64,000 bases of DNA from G963708325 sp963708325. GTDB taxonomy: Bacteria > Actinomycetota > Thermoleophilia > Solirubrobacterales > 70-9. The position numbers were made by a program, and so were the translations under genes. Where the stretch lies: NCBI GenBank assembly GCA_963708325.1, contig OY970203.1, forward strand, positions 682,001-746,000, in the 5' to 3' direction. This document shows positions 56,255 to 64,000 of this stretch, piece after piece (position 1 is the stretch's first letter; each line of letters opens with the position of its first letter). The notes beneath the pieces were generated by a model that had not been told where the DNA came from, did not search any database, and worked only from the letters and a program-made list of their open reading frames with translations.

Positions 56255-57949
56255 TCAGCGTCCCAGGTCGTGCTTGGAGCGGCTGTACTCGAGCTCGCCG
56301 ACCGACCACTCGGTGGCCTCCGGCACGGGGAACAGATGGCGCACTCGCTCCGCGGCTGCGTCGCGATCCTCGCGGCGGCGCGGCTCGCCGATCGCCGGCC
56401 ACTCCAGCGTGTGCCGGCCCGCTCCCTCGACCTCCTCGAGCCAGTCCTCGGCCTCGTCGCGATCGATCGCGATCCGCCGGACGGCCTCGCTGTCCATCTT
56501 CATCGTCTCCGTTCGGGTCGGGTGCTCTTCGCCGGTGTCCTTCTGCGGACCCGGTCCGGGCTCCTCCCAGGGAAGCGGCCTGTCGACGTCGATCGACGCC
56601 GGCGTGGGCCGCTGCAAGTCGTCGGGCGCGTCCGGCTCCTCGCCATCGTCGGCGGGGGGCGCCCCGGCGCGCCACTCCGAGGTCTCGCCGTGCACCTGCG
56701 CCGCCCCCTCGCCGGCGGAGACGCCGTCGGCCAGCAGGATCTCGTCGGCGGTGGCACGCAGATCGATGCCGAGGTGACCGCAGGCGGCGTCGCGAAGGAT
56801 CGCCCGCAGCTGGTCCTCGACCTGCTGCGTGAGCTCGAGCGGCGAGGCACCCGACTCGGCCTCGTCCACCGGCGCCCCGCCCATCAGGCTGCGTTCCAGC
56901 GCAAGGGCGCGGTCCATCGTCCCCTTCAGTGCGATCCTGTCGGCGGGCTCGGCGCAGAGCGCGGCCAGCCGCATCGAGACCCCGACCTCGGCCGGCCCGC
57001 CGCCCTCGAGGATTCCCCGCAGGGCGAGCACGTAGTCGCTCAGCGCCTCCAACAGGTTCTGCCGCTCGCATCCCATCTCGAAGCGCGCGATCGCCCAGGC
57101 AAGCGCGCGGCTGCGTCCGCGGCGGGTGTCGAGGGCCCGCGAGAAGGCGACCAGCTCGTCGCACTCCTCCGCGCTCAGCTCGTAGCCGTCCGACCGCGGC
57201 CTCGCGGCGCCGGTCGAGACGCGCTTCCAGCGCTCCGCCGACCGCGTCCAGGCATGGGGCCCAAGGCCGACTCCGCCGGCCTTGAACAGGCGAAGCGTCG
57301 TCACCAGGCGGCGAAAGCCGAGGCCGCCGGGCCTGACCTCGTCGCCGTCGCCGACCCGGGCGGCGGCGAGGATCTGCGGCTCCCACGCCTCGCGGTCCAT
57401 CCCCTCGCTGCGCTTGGCGTCAGCCGGCACGTCGACCGCGTCCGCGCGCACCAGCGTGGCCTCGCTCAGCTCCAGCCGCGGCTCCGCCATCCGCAGGCCG
57501 ACGATCGGCACGACCACCTCGATCGCGCCCTCGTCGGTCGCGCATGCCCACAGCTCGGCGACCGCGGCCTCGAAACGGTCGTCCTCCACGCTCATCTCGA
57601 CGCTGTCCTCCCACAGCCTGCAGAGGAAGAGGAGGACGAACCGCTCGGCGCGCTGGTCCGCGTCCGCCGGGACAGGCAGCCCGGCGTCCTCCAGGTAGGG
57701 GGCGGGCAGGCTGGTCGGCGCGATCGCCGACCGCGCCGCGGCGAATGAGGGAAGCTCGCGCACCGCGGCGACGTGGGCGAGAATGAACTCCGCCGTCTTC
57801 GGCGCGTAGCGGTACAGGGGAGCGAGGTCGCCGGGCTGCTCGGCCACCTCGTAGGGGATCTCCTCCCCGGCGGCGATCAGCTCGGCGAAGCGGTCGGCGG
57901 CGTCCTCGGCCACGCGACGCAGGGCGTCCTCGACGTAAAGGTCTCGCAC
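56255..57949 (-). CDS. Protein of unknown function, possible degenerate HEPN-like helical domain
   Basis: The protein has 564 residues, soluble, with no signal peptide. I do not recognise a named family. Residues of about 285-405 are helical and follow a pattern seen in Apea-like HEPN domains: RFEMGCERQNLLEALSDYVLALRGIL, then VSMRLAALCAEP, then a RSLMGG segment where an RxxxxH motif would be expected but the His is absent. Residues of about 410-485 are acidic and Pro-rich (linker). The last 80 residues are charged helices. The gene is just past the IS element, converges with it, and stands alone. Confidence 0.7.
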   Translation of the reverse strand: MRDLYVEDALRRVAEDAADRFAELIAAGEEIPYEVAEQPGDLAPLYRYAPKTAEFILAHVAAVRELPSFAAARSAIAPTSLPAPYLEDAGLPVPADADQRAERFVLLFLCRLWEDSVEMSVEDDRFEAAVAELWACATDEGAIEVVVPIVGLRMAEPRLELSEATLVRADAVDVPADAKRSEGMDREAWEPQILAAARVGDGDEVRPGGLGFRRLVTTLRLFKAGGVGLGPHAWTRSAERWKRVSTGAARPRSDGYELSAEECDELVAFSRALDTRRGRSRALAWAIARFEMGCERQNLLEALSDYVLALRGILEGGGPAEVGVSMRLAALCAEPADRIALKGTMDRALALERSLMGGAPVDEAESGASPLELTQQVEDQLRAILRDAACGHLGIDLRATADEILLADGVSAGEGAAQVHGETSEWRAGAPPADDGEEPDAPDDLQRPTPASIDVDRPLPWEEPGPGPQKDTGEEHPTRTETMKMDSEAVRRIAIDRDEAEDWLEEVEGAGRHTLEWPAIGEPRRREDRDAAAERVRHLFPVPEATEWSVGELEYSRSKHDLGR

Positions 57950-58046
57950 GCCCCCACGCTTCTCGCGCCTGCCCGGCGCTCCTGCGCCTGCAGGACCGGT
58001 TGCAGCGTCGGGACGCCGCGAAGCGAAGGGAGGGTCAGACGACTAT

Positions 58047-58394
58047 CTAGGCGGCGGCGCCGACCGCCGCGCCGGCGCGCTCGCCGTCACGCGGGATCCA
58101 GCGGCGACCGTACGCGCGCATGTCCTCGATCAGCGGGACCAGCGCCCGCCCCTTCTCGGTGAGCGCGTACTCGACCCGCGGCGGGACCTCGGGAAAGGTG
58201 GCGCGCACGACGATGCCCTGCTCCTCCAGCGCCCGCAGGCGCAGCGACAGGGTGCGCGGGCTGATCCCCTCGAGCGAGCGCTCCAGCTCGCAGAACCGTC
58301 GGCTTCCGTCGGCGAGGTCCCGGATCAGCAGAAGGGTCCACTTGCCGGAGATGATCTCGGCGGTTCGGCATACGGGACACTCGGAAAGCGCCAT
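58047..58394 (-). CDS. HxlR-family winged-helix transcriptional regulator
   Basis: The protein has 115 residues from the ATG at 58394; upstream in-frame codons lie in the promoter. The motif ECPVCRTAEIISGKWTLLLIRDL, with two Cys at the N-terminus, and RRFCELERSLEGISPRTLSLRL, then the wing PPRVEYALTEKGRAL, define the family. HxlR proteins often sense electrophiles or redox change through an N-terminal Cys. The target gene is unknown; the pilT gene is 152 bp upstream on the same strand. Confidence 0.92.
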   Translation of the reverse strand: MALSECPVCRTAEIISGKWTLLLIRDLADGSRRFCELERSLEGISPRTLSLRLRALEEQGIVVRATFPEVPPRVEYALTEKGRALVPLIEDMRAYGRRWIPRDGERAGAAVGAAA

Positions 58395-58460
58395 CTTCGC
58401 TGCGGGCGTGCGGGACTGCTTGGACAGTGGAAAAAGGCCCGCTATCGCCTCGCATTCGCG

Positions 58461-58498
58461 AGTATAGCGCAATGCTTTACCAACTGAAGTATTTGGTT
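58461..58498 (-). promoter_or_regulatory. Candidate promoter and operator of the HxlR gene
   Basis: On the minus strand TATACT (58461-58466) is a good -10 box about 67 bp before the ATG. Just upstream, ACCAA...TTGGT (58479-58483 and 58493-58497) is an inverted repeat in an AT-rich island, a possible binding site for the regulator itself. The -35 element is not clear. Confidence 0.4.
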
Positions 58499-58546
58499 GA
58501 CGCGCGGGAGGAGGCGCGGAGCGACCGGCGCTGAACGCGGATTTGC

Positions 58547-59881
58547 TCAGGCGCCGGGCGGCGGCGCGCTGGGCGGGAAGCTCTCGTCGCCGGCGGGGCC
58601 GGGGGCGGGGGCGTGCCCGTTGTCGGGGACGGCGACCGGGGCGGCCGCGGCCGGCGGGGGCGCGACCGGGGCGGCCGGCGCGCCGGGGATTGGCTCCGGC
58701 GACTCCTCGGTCCGCGGCACGTGCCAGGAGGCGTTCTGCTCGGCGCCGGGGTCATCGTCGTCCTCGTCGTCGGAGCCCATCACCTGCTCCATCCCGCTGG
58801 CGCGCTGGCCCTGGGAGGAGAGCATCAGCTTGAAGTCGTGCGGGCTCGAGGCCGCCTCCATCGCCTGGTCCTCGGTGATGTTGCCCGCCATCACGTGCTT
58901 GAGCAGCGCCTGGTCGAAGGTCTGCATGCCGTAGTAGCCGCCCTCGGCGATCACCTCGGTGATCCGCCCGGTCTCGTTCGGGTTGAGGATCAGGTCGCGA
59001 ACGCGCCCGGTGGCGACCAAAACCTCGCAGACGGCGACACGCCCGTTCTCGTCCGGGGTCTGGACGAGTCGCTGCGAAACCGCGCCGCGAAGCGTCGACG
59101 CAAGCATCACCCGCGCCTGGTGCTGGAGGTGGGGCGGGAAGAAGTCGATGATCCGGTTGACCGTCTCGGTGGCGTCGACGGTATGCAGCGTGCTCATCAC
59201 AAGATGCCCCGTCTCGGCCGCCGACAGGGCGGTGCGCACGGTCTCCTCGTCGCGCATCTCCCCGATCAGGATCACGTCGGGGTCCTGACGCAGCACCCGC
59301 CGCATCGCCTTCGGGAAGCTGGCGGTGTCGTCGCCGACCTCGCGCTGGTTGATGATCGAGCGCTTGTCGCGGTGCAGGTACTCGATCGGGTCCTCGAGCG
59401 TGATCACGTGGCGCGGCCGCGTCTGGTTGATGTGGTCGATCATCGCCGCCAGCGTGGTCGACTTGCCGGAGCCCGTCGTGCCCGTGAGCAGGATGATCCC
59501 CCGCGGCTCCTCGGCGAGATCGCGAATCACCGGGGGAAGCCCGAGCTCATCGATCGAGCGGATGCTGAACGGGATCGCGCGGATCGCGATGGACACGCTG
59601 CCCCGCTGCCGGAAGGCGCTGACGCGGAAGCGCGACAGCCCCTGAATCGCGTAGGAGAAGTCCACCTCGCCCTCCTCGGCGAACTCGGCCCGCAGCCGCT
59701 CGTCGGCCAGGATCGTGTTGAGCGCCGCCTCGGTGTCGGCGGGCTTCAGCGGCTCGGAGCCCTCGATCGGCTGCAGCTCGCCGTGCACGCGCACCATCGG
59801 GGGCGAGGGGACCTTGACGTGCAGGTCCGAGCCCTCGTTCTCGACGAGGTAATGCAGGGCAGCGTCAACGTCAAACGACAT
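58547..59881 (-). CDS. pilT: Twitching motility/type IV pilus retraction ATPase PilT
   Basis: The protein has 444 residues. It is an AAA-like secretion ATPase that powers pilus retraction. The N-terminal domain starts with ALHYLVENEGSDLHVKV. Walker A is LLTGTTGSGKSTTLAAMIDH, the Asp box TLEDPIEYLH, Walker B DPDVILIGEMRDEETV and the His box TGHLVMSTLHTVDA. PilT normally ends near residue 350; here a Pro/Ala/acidic tail of about 90 residues follows. The ATG at 59881 has GGGAG just upstream. No other pilus genes are in the window. Confidence 0.93.
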   Translation of the reverse strand: MSFDVDAALHYLVENEGSDLHVKVPSPPMVRVHGELQPIEGSEPLKPADTEAALNTILADERLRAEFAEEGEVDFSYAIQGLSRFRVSAFRQRGSVSIAIRAIPFSIRSIDELGLPPVIRDLAEEPRGIILLTGTTGSGKSTTLAAMIDHINQTRPRHVITLEDPIEYLHRDKRSIINQREVGDDTASFPKAMRRVLRQDPDVILIGEMRDEETVRTALSAAETGHLVMSTLHTVDATETVNRIIDFFPPHLQHQARVMLASTLRGAVSQRLVQTPDENGRVAVCEVLVATGRVRDLILNPNETGRITEVIAEGGYYGMQTFDQALLKHVMAGNITEDQAMEAASSPHDFKLMLSSQGQRASGMEQVMGSDDEDDDDPGAEQNASWHVPRTEESPEPIPGAPAAPVAPPPAAAAPVAVPDNGHAPAPGPAGDESFPPSAPPPGA

Positions 59882-59955
59882 CGCTCCCTGTATCGGCCCC
59901 ACGCCCAACTCCTTTAGCGAGCCGGGCGCAGCAAGCGCAGCACCGGCAGCGCCAA

Positions 59956-60066
59956 GGCGGGGCGGGCAACCGGGCCCCGGCGAAATGGGACGCATCTAGA
60001 TGCGGCCGCAACCCGCCTGTGGGAAGCCAGAGTCCGCTGAGCCGGGGGGCGGTTGCCCGCCCCGCC
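59956..60066 (-). terminator. Long inverted repeat (26-bp arms) between sigA and pilT
   Basis: The arms at 59956-59981 and 60041-60066 pair over 26 bp with only two mismatches (left arm begins GGCGGGGCGGGCAACCG). The 59-bp loop contains the perfect 14-bp palindrome CGCATCTAGATGCG (59991-60004), so a branched structure is possible. The repeat begins 3 bp after the sigA stop. It is likely a strong sigA terminator or RNA-stabilising structure. Confidence 0.6.
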
Positions 60067-60068
60067 GC

Positions 60069-61175
60069 CTACGCTACGTCCCTGAGCTTCTGTGCCTCGG
60101 CCAGCGACTGAAGCTTCTTCAGCGACTGGTTCTCGATCTGGCGGATCCGCTCGCGGGTGACGTTGAACGTGCGCCCGACCTCGTCCAGCGTGCGCGGGTG
60201 CTCGCCCCCGAGCCCGTAGCGCAGCTCGAGCACGCGGCGCTCGCGGTAGGAGAGGTTCTCGAGGGCCTCGCGCAGAGCCTCCTTGGTGAGCAGCTCGGCG
60301 GCCCGCTCGAACGGCGACTCGGCCCGCTCGTCGGCGATGAACTGGCCGAACTCGGACTCCTCCTCGTCGCCGACCGGCTTCTCCAGCGACACCGGCGCCT
60401 GCGCCGAGCGCTTGATCGAGTCGACCTCCTCGGGCTCGATGCCGGTGACCTCGGCGATCTCCTCCGGGGTGGGCTCGCGACCGAGCTCGGTGACGAGCTT
60501 GCGCTCGGCCCGGCCGATCTTGTTCAGCTTCTCGACGACGTGCACGGGGATCCGGATCGTCCGCGCCTTGTCGGCCAGGGCGCGGGCGATCGCCTGGCGG
60601 ATCCACCAGGTCGCGTACGTGGAGAACTTGAAGCCCTTGCGGTAGTCGAACTTCTCCGCGGCGCGGACCAGCCCCAGCGTCCCCTCCTGGATCAGGTCGA
60701 GGAAGGGCAGGCCCTGGTTGCGGTAGTTCTTGGCGATCGAGACGACCAGCCGCAGGTTCGACTCCACCATCTTCTGCTTGGCGTCGAGGTCGCCGCGCTC
60801 GATCCGCTTCGCGAGATCGACCTCCTCCTGCGCCGTCAGCAGGCGGACCTTGCCGATGTCCTTGAGGAAAAGCTGCAGCGAGTCCGTTGTCATGTCGGGC
60901 TTCAGGTCCAGCGGCGTCTGCTTGGCGCGGCGCCGGCCCCGCTTGCCGGTCTCGACCTCGCGCTCGGCCTGGTTGCGCAGGGCCGGGTCGACGTCCTCGA
61001 CCAGCTCGATCCCGCTCTTCTCGAGGTGGCCGTAGAGGTCCTCGACGTCGGACTCGTCGAGGTCGACCTCGGATACGGCGGAGGCGACGTCGCCGAACGT
61101 GAGCACGCCCAGCTGCTGCCCCTTGTTGACGAGGGTCTTGACCTCCTCGAGCTCCTGAAGCTCTGCGACTAGCAT
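60069..61175 (-). CDS. sigA: RNA polymerase sigma-70 factor, housekeeping type (RpoD/SigA)
   Basis: The protein has 368 residues. Region 1.1-like residues (1-60) are followed by an acidic/basic spacer. Region 1.2-2 begins at DSLQLFLKDIGKVRLLTAQEE. Region 2.3-2.4 contains YRKGFKFSTYATWWIRQAI (-10 recognition) and region 3 has VEKLNKIGRAERKL. Region 4.2 is RTLDEVGRTFNVTRERIRQI (-35 recognition). The overall match with primary sigma factors is close. It is preceded by a consensus-like promoter and a 165-nt leader. Confidence 0.95.
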   Translation of the reverse strand: MLVAELQELEEVKTLVNKGQQLGVLTFGDVASAVSEVDLDESDVEDLYGHLEKSGIELVEDVDPALRNQAEREVETGKRGRRRAKQTPLDLKPDMTTDSLQLFLKDIGKVRLLTAQEEVDLAKRIERGDLDAKQKMVESNLRLVVSIAKNYRNQGLPFLDLIQEGTLGLVRAAEKFDYRKGFKFSTYATWWIRQAIARALADKARTIRIPVHVVEKLNKIGRAERKLVTELGREPTPEEIAEVTGIEPEEVDSIKRSAQAPVSLEKPVGDEEESEFGQFIADERAESPFERAAELLTKEALREALENLSYRERRVLELRYGLGGEHPRTLDEVGRTFNVTRERIRQIENQSLKKLQSLAEAQKLRDVA

Positions 61176-61518
61176 TCTGTGCGCGCTTCCCTTCGTTTCG
61201 TGTCGTGTGCGACCGCCGGCGCAGTGTCTAGCGCGGCGACCTAAAGGCCAGAAAAATGCGGACGGCGTCGGCCGATCCGCGGTTTTGCTCTATCCGTCCG
61301 TTCTCGGGCGGTTTCCCGCCCTCTCTGCGCTCAAACGTCTGTTCGTATGGTAACCGCTATATTTTCTGAAGTCAAGGGCTTTGCAGCCTGCTGCCGCCGC
61401 CCTCACAGATTAGAACGGGCGACGAGGGCAAAAGTTGTGCGCGTGCTTGCAGAACCCAAACACGCGGCAGGCGCGTTGGTTACGCCTCGCGTTCGGCCGG
61501 CCGGGTAGGTTTGGGGCC
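61176..61518. other. Divergent intergenic region, 343 bp, upstream of sigA
   Basis: This is one of the most AT-rich stretches of the window, with runs such as TATATTTTC. It holds the sigA promoter and leader. No coding capacity, tRNA or known riboswitch is seen in it. The + strand side should carry the promoter of the 61519 gene, but no clear box was found. Confidence 0.5.
61347..61375 (-). promoter_or_regulatory. sigA promoter
   Basis: On the minus strand TTGACT (61370-61375) and TACCAT (61347-61352) are separated by exactly 17 bp (5/6 and 4/6 matches to consensus). It lies 172 bp upstream of the sigA ATG in an AT-rich patch. Confidence 0.7.
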
Positions 61519-61812
61519 ATGAGCGAGCCTCAGGCACCCCGCGAGGACGGCGAGCAGGAGCCGGGGGTGCTCGGGAACCTGCCACGGCGGCGTCCAGGTG
61601 TGCGCAGCCCGCGCCGCCAGGAGGCTGGCGCCCGGACGTCGCGGGCGGCGCCGCGGGCCGAGCCGGCCGGCGAACCCGGAACCGCCGGCGGGGCCGGTGT
61701 GGAGGACCTCGTCCGCGCCGGCGCAGCCGTCGCCACCGAGGCCGCCGCCGTCGGCCTCCGCCTGGCCGGTCACGCGCTGCGGGGCATCCGCGGGGCGGCC
61801 CGGCGAAGTTGA
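61519..61812 (+). CDS. Small Arg/Pro/Ala-rich protein of unknown function
   Basis: The protein has 97 residues. The first 60 are low-complexity and basic (NLPRRRPGVRSPRRQ), with an acidic start. A possible amphipathic helix follows (VEDLVRAGAAVATEAAAVGLRLAGHAL). No family is recognised. The ATG at 61519 is the first sensible start after the sigA intergenic region. It overlaps the YihY gene by 4 bp (TTGA), which supports real translation and a linked role at the membrane. Confidence 0.6.
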   Translation: MSEPQAPREDGEQEPGVLGNLPRRRPGVRSPRRQEAGARTSRAAPRAEPAGEPGTAGGAGVEDLVRAGAAVATEAAAVGLRLAGHALRGIRGAARRS

Positions 61813-62663
61813 CGCCGGGCTGGCTGCGCCGCCCGTACCTGCGCGCGTTCTGGGATCGCGCCTATCGCGAGAACATCACCGGGCTGGCGGCGATGGTCGC
61901 CTACAACCTGATGCTGGCGATCTTCCCCTTCGTCCTGCTCGTCCTGTTCGTGTTCGGACAGGTTCTGCGAAGCTCCTCGGTCGAGGCCAGCGTCCTGCTC
62001 GACCTCCAGCGGCTGTTCCCCAGCGTTGAGCAGCACACGCTGCTCGACGCCCTCGACCGGATCCGCGACAACGCCACCACGCTCGGGCTGGCGGCCGCGG
62101 TCGGCGGGATCTGGATCGGCGCCTCCTTCTGGGGCGCGATGGACACCGCCTTCTGCCGCATCTACCACGTCGACTGCCGCGGCTGGGTCGAGCAGAAGCG
62201 CTTCGCGCTCGGGATGCTGCTGGTGGCGATGCTGCTGCTGGCCGCCAGCGTCGTCATCCCGATCGCCGAGGGGGCGCTGATCTCGAGCACGGACCGCCTG
62301 CCGTTCGGGCTCTCCGACATCGCCGTCCTCGCCAACCTCGTGCTGATCGCCGCCGCGCTCGTGCTCACCTTCGCGATCAGCTGCGCGATCTACTGGGCCG
62401 TCCCGAAGGGCCACATGCCGTGGCCCTCGGTGTGGCCGGGCGCCCTGTTCGTCACCCTGACGACGGGCATCGCCAACTGGGCGTTTCCGTTCTACCTCGC
62501 CAACGTCTCCAGCCTGAGCCGCTTCGGCAGCACCGTCGGGTTCGTGCTGATCGCGCTGATCTGGTTCTACCTTCTCAGCCTCGCCCTGCTGGCCGGCGCC
62601 GTGATCAACGCCCTGCGGCACGAGCTGCACGACACCGGCACGCTGACCGAGCTGGCCGCCTGA
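61809..62663 (+). CDS. YihY/BrkB (RNase BN-like) family membrane protein
   Basis: The protein has 284 residues. About six transmembrane helices are seen (around 28-50, 95-115, 135-160, 175-205, 212-235, 245-270). The family N-terminus FWDRAYRENITGLAAMVAYNLMLAIFPF is present. The earlier RNase BN label for this family has been withdrawn, and the function is unknown. The start is TTG at 61809, which overlaps the previous stop; the N-terminus fits the family. No second gene follows closely. Confidence 0.9.
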   Translation: MTPGWLRRPYLRAFWDRAYRENITGLAAMVAYNLMLAIFPFVLLVLFVFGQVLRSSSVEASVLLDLQRLFPSVEQHTLLDALDRIRDNATTLGLAAAVGGIWIGASFWGAMDTAFCRIYHVDCRGWVEQKRFALGMLLVAMLLLAASVVIPIAEGALISSTDRLPFGLSDIAVLANLVLIAAALVLTFAISCAIYWAVPKGHMPWPSVWPGALFVTLTTGIANWAFPFYLANVSSLSRFGSTVGFVLIALIWFYLLSLALLAGAVINALRHELHDTGTLTELAA

Positions 62664-62744
62664 GCAAACCCCACTAATGGGGAGGCGCGTCCCGGGGGGC
62701 GCGCATACGCTTCAGACTGGCGGCAAAGGCGCCGATTAGGACGT

Positions 62745-63521
62745 ATGGCACACAGGGGAACGAACCCCGACCCCGACCTCCTCACGATCAGGGAGGTCGC
62801 CGCGGTGCTGCGCATGAAGCCGGACACGATCTACCGCTGGGCGCGGCGGGGGCGGCTGGGCGCCGTGAAGCTGGGCAAGGAATGGCGGATCCCGGCGTCG
62901 GAGCTGGAGGCGATGATCGGCAGGCCGCTCGGCCGGGCCGCGCGCCCGAGGCCGCCGGCGACCGCGCCCGCGGCGGCGAAGGCGGTCGCCTCTCCGCCGG
63001 GAGCGGAGGCGCTCGAGCGCAGATTGCAGGCGTTCGTCGTACCCCGCGACCACATCCTCGCGGTGGCCGCCGACGAAGCATCCCTGGAGGCCCTGCAGGC
63101 GGCGTTCTGGCAGCTGGCGGCCCTCTCCGGGGCGCGCCTGGTGGTGATCGCCGGCAGGGCCCGCACCGGCTCCGTCGAGGCGCTGCTCGCGCGCGAGGCC
63201 CTTTCGGATGTCGCCGCGGTCGCCGCCGTCTCCGACGATGCCTCCGCGCGCGAGGCCGTGATGTCCGAGGCGACCCCGGGGGAGCCGGTCTGGGCCGACT
63301 ACGGCCGCCTCGACCAGCTCGCCGGCACGCCAGCCGCGATCGAAGCGCACGCCCGGCTCGCGGCGGCGGCCGCGCTGACGAGCGACGTCACCTCGCTCGC
63401 CGCGCTGGTCGCCCCCGACTGGGAGGCGCTCGACTTCGACGCCCGCCTGCGAATCCAGTCGCACCACCGCGCCCTCGCACAGGTCTCGCGTAGCGGCGCC
63501 GTGCTCTCGCGCGTGCGCTGA
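62745..63521 (+). CDS. Excisionase-like HTH protein with a C-terminal sensor-like domain
   Basis: The protein has 258 residues. Residues of about 12-57 form a MerR/excisionase-type helix-turn-helix (TIREVAAVLRMKPDTIYRWA, then LGAVKLGKEWRIPASELEAM). After a Pro/Ala linker (70-90) residues of about 95-258 form an alpha/beta domain (HILAVAADEASLEALQAAFW, then ARLVVIAG). This recalls the MEDS-type sensor domain seen after such HTHs, but the match is weak. It probably acts as a regulator of a nearby gene. Confidence 0.72.
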   Translation: MAHRGTNPDPDLLTIREVAAVLRMKPDTIYRWARRGRLGAVKLGKEWRIPASELEAMIGRPLGRAARPRPPATAPAAAKAVASPPGAEALERRLQAFVVPRDHILAVAADEASLEALQAAFWQLAALSGARLVVIAGRARTGSVEALLAREALSDVAAVAAVSDDASAREAVMSEATPGEPVWADYGRLDQLAGTPAAIEAHARLAAAAALTSDVTSLAALVAPDWEALDFDARLRIQSHHRALAQVSRSGAVLSRVR

Positions 63522-63539
63522 GCGGTCGGGCGGCGCCGG

Positions 63540-64000
63540 TCAGCCGTAGAGGCCGCCGGTCACCTCCCGCAGCTTGGGCCGGTCGTGGCGCGCCTGCACC
63601 TTGCGCACCGTCCCCGAGCGCGACCGCATCACCAGCGACTCGCTCGTCGCGTGGCCGTCGCCGAGGTAGCGCACGCCGGCCATCAGGTCCCCGTCGGTGA
63701 CGCCAGTCGCGGCGAAGAAGACGTCCTGCCCGCCGATCAGGTCGTCTGTGTCGAGCACCCTGTCGAGGTCGTAGCCGCGATGCTCTGCGGCGCTCCGCTC
63801 TTCGTCGTCGCGCGGCCACAGGCGCCCGAGGATGCGGCCGCCCAGGCACTTGATCGCCGCCGCCGACAGCACGCCCTCGGGCGTGCCGCCGATCCCCCAC
63901 AGCAGGTCGATGCCAGTGCCCTCGGTCACCGCCAGCAGCGCCGCCGAGACGTCGCCGTCGGTGATGAAGCGGATGCGCGCCCCTGTGCCGCGGATCTCCT
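63540..64000 (-). CDS. glpX: Fructose-1,6-bisphosphatase class II (GlpX), C-terminal part
   Basis: The gene runs off the right edge; the visible 153 codons are the C-terminal part including the stop. The visible region has RIRFITDGDVSAALLA, then LLWGIGGTPEGVLSAAAIKC (substrate/metal site), and DLIGGQDVFFAATGVTDGDLM, which are GlpX motifs. It hydrolyses fructose-1,6-bisphosphate to fructose-6-phosphate in gluconeogenesis. In actinobacteria GlpX is usually the sole FBPase. Confidence 0.95.
   Translation of the reverse strand, partial: EIRGTGARIRFITDGDVSAALLAVTEGTGIDLLWGIGGTPEGVLSAAAIKCLGGRILGRLWPRDDEERSAAEHRGYDLDRVLDTDDLIGGQDVFFAATGVTDGDLMAGVRYLGDGHATSESLVMRSRSGTVRKVQARHDRPKLREVTGGLYG

Noticed and set aside
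61176..61518. Riboswitch or small RNA gene in the sigA leader
   Set aside because: Apart from the promoter no conserved structure known to me can be recognised; the AT-richness is explained by the promoter.

Overview
This is a very GC-rich chromosomal stretch that is almost fully coding and contains no rRNA or tRNA genes that I can see. Start codons are a mix of ATG, GTG and TTG, and many neighbouring genes share a stop/start overlap. The gene content points to Actinomycetota. Many genes are of types best known from mycobacteria: an R2-like oxidase with a TetR gene, a methyltransferase/GH57/GT4 operon, a twin Get3/ArsA-like ATPase pair, a DipZ-type CcdA-thioredoxin fusion and an Rv1264-like cyclase. 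The gene order rpmE-DUF1385-prfA and the non-mycobacterial remainder suggest a deep branch such as Thermoleophilia (Solirubrobacterales). That placement is inference, not a search result.

Layout. 0-5 kb: end of a lipid-linked sugar-phosphate transferase gene, a DUF354 protein, glyA, an R2lox-TetR pair behind an AT-rich palindrome, and rpiB. 5-10.6 kb: a secreted block with two tandem GH84-type glycosidases and a beta-propeller/RTX protein. 10.6-15.4 kb: translation genes (tsaC, prmC, prfA, rpmE) with DUF1385 and an MBL-fold hydrolase. 15.5-28.5 kb: acyl-CoA and electron-transfer metabolism. This holds ETF-quinone oxidoreductase, etfA, etfB, both subunits of an isobutyryl-CoA-mutase-type B12 enzyme, and a thiolase, interspersed with a secreted phosphoesterase, a PASTA lipoprotein and a HAD phosphatase. 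28.6-37.6 kb: leucyl aminopeptidase, a patatin, then a GMC oxidoreductase/aldehyde dehydrogenase/acyl-CoA dehydrogenase operon and the mutase chaperone meaB. 37.7-40.8 kb: an RTX fragment, a beta-helix surface protein, a hexapeptide acyltransferase and twin small membrane proteins. 40.8-45.2 kb: an alpha-glucan operon (methyltransferase, GH57, GT4). 45-51 kb: DipZ, adenylate cyclase, a LON-domain protein and gamma-glutamyltransferase. 50.3-55.2 kb: an overlapping parA-ftsZ pair, with the FtsZ carrying a long N-terminal extension, divergent from two ArsA/Get3-like ATPases. 55.2-56.2 kb: one intact IS481-family element inserted at the stop codon of the second ATPase gene. 56.2-64 kb: a large unknown protein, an HxlR regulator, pilT, the housekeeping sigma factor, a YihY/BrkB membrane protein, an excisionase-like HTH protein and the end of glpX.

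How the genes fit together. The acyl-CoA dehydrogenase can pass electrons through EtfAB to ETF-QO and the quinone pool. The alcohol/aldehyde enzymes and thiolase feed or drain the same acyl-CoA pool. IcmA, IcmB and MeaB form a complete B12-dependent mutase system. The residues that set mutase specificity (F81, Q199) point to isobutyryl/n-butyryl-CoA rather than methylmalonyl-CoA. Only the IS element looks recently acquired. No CRISPR array, prophage or recognised defence island is visible.
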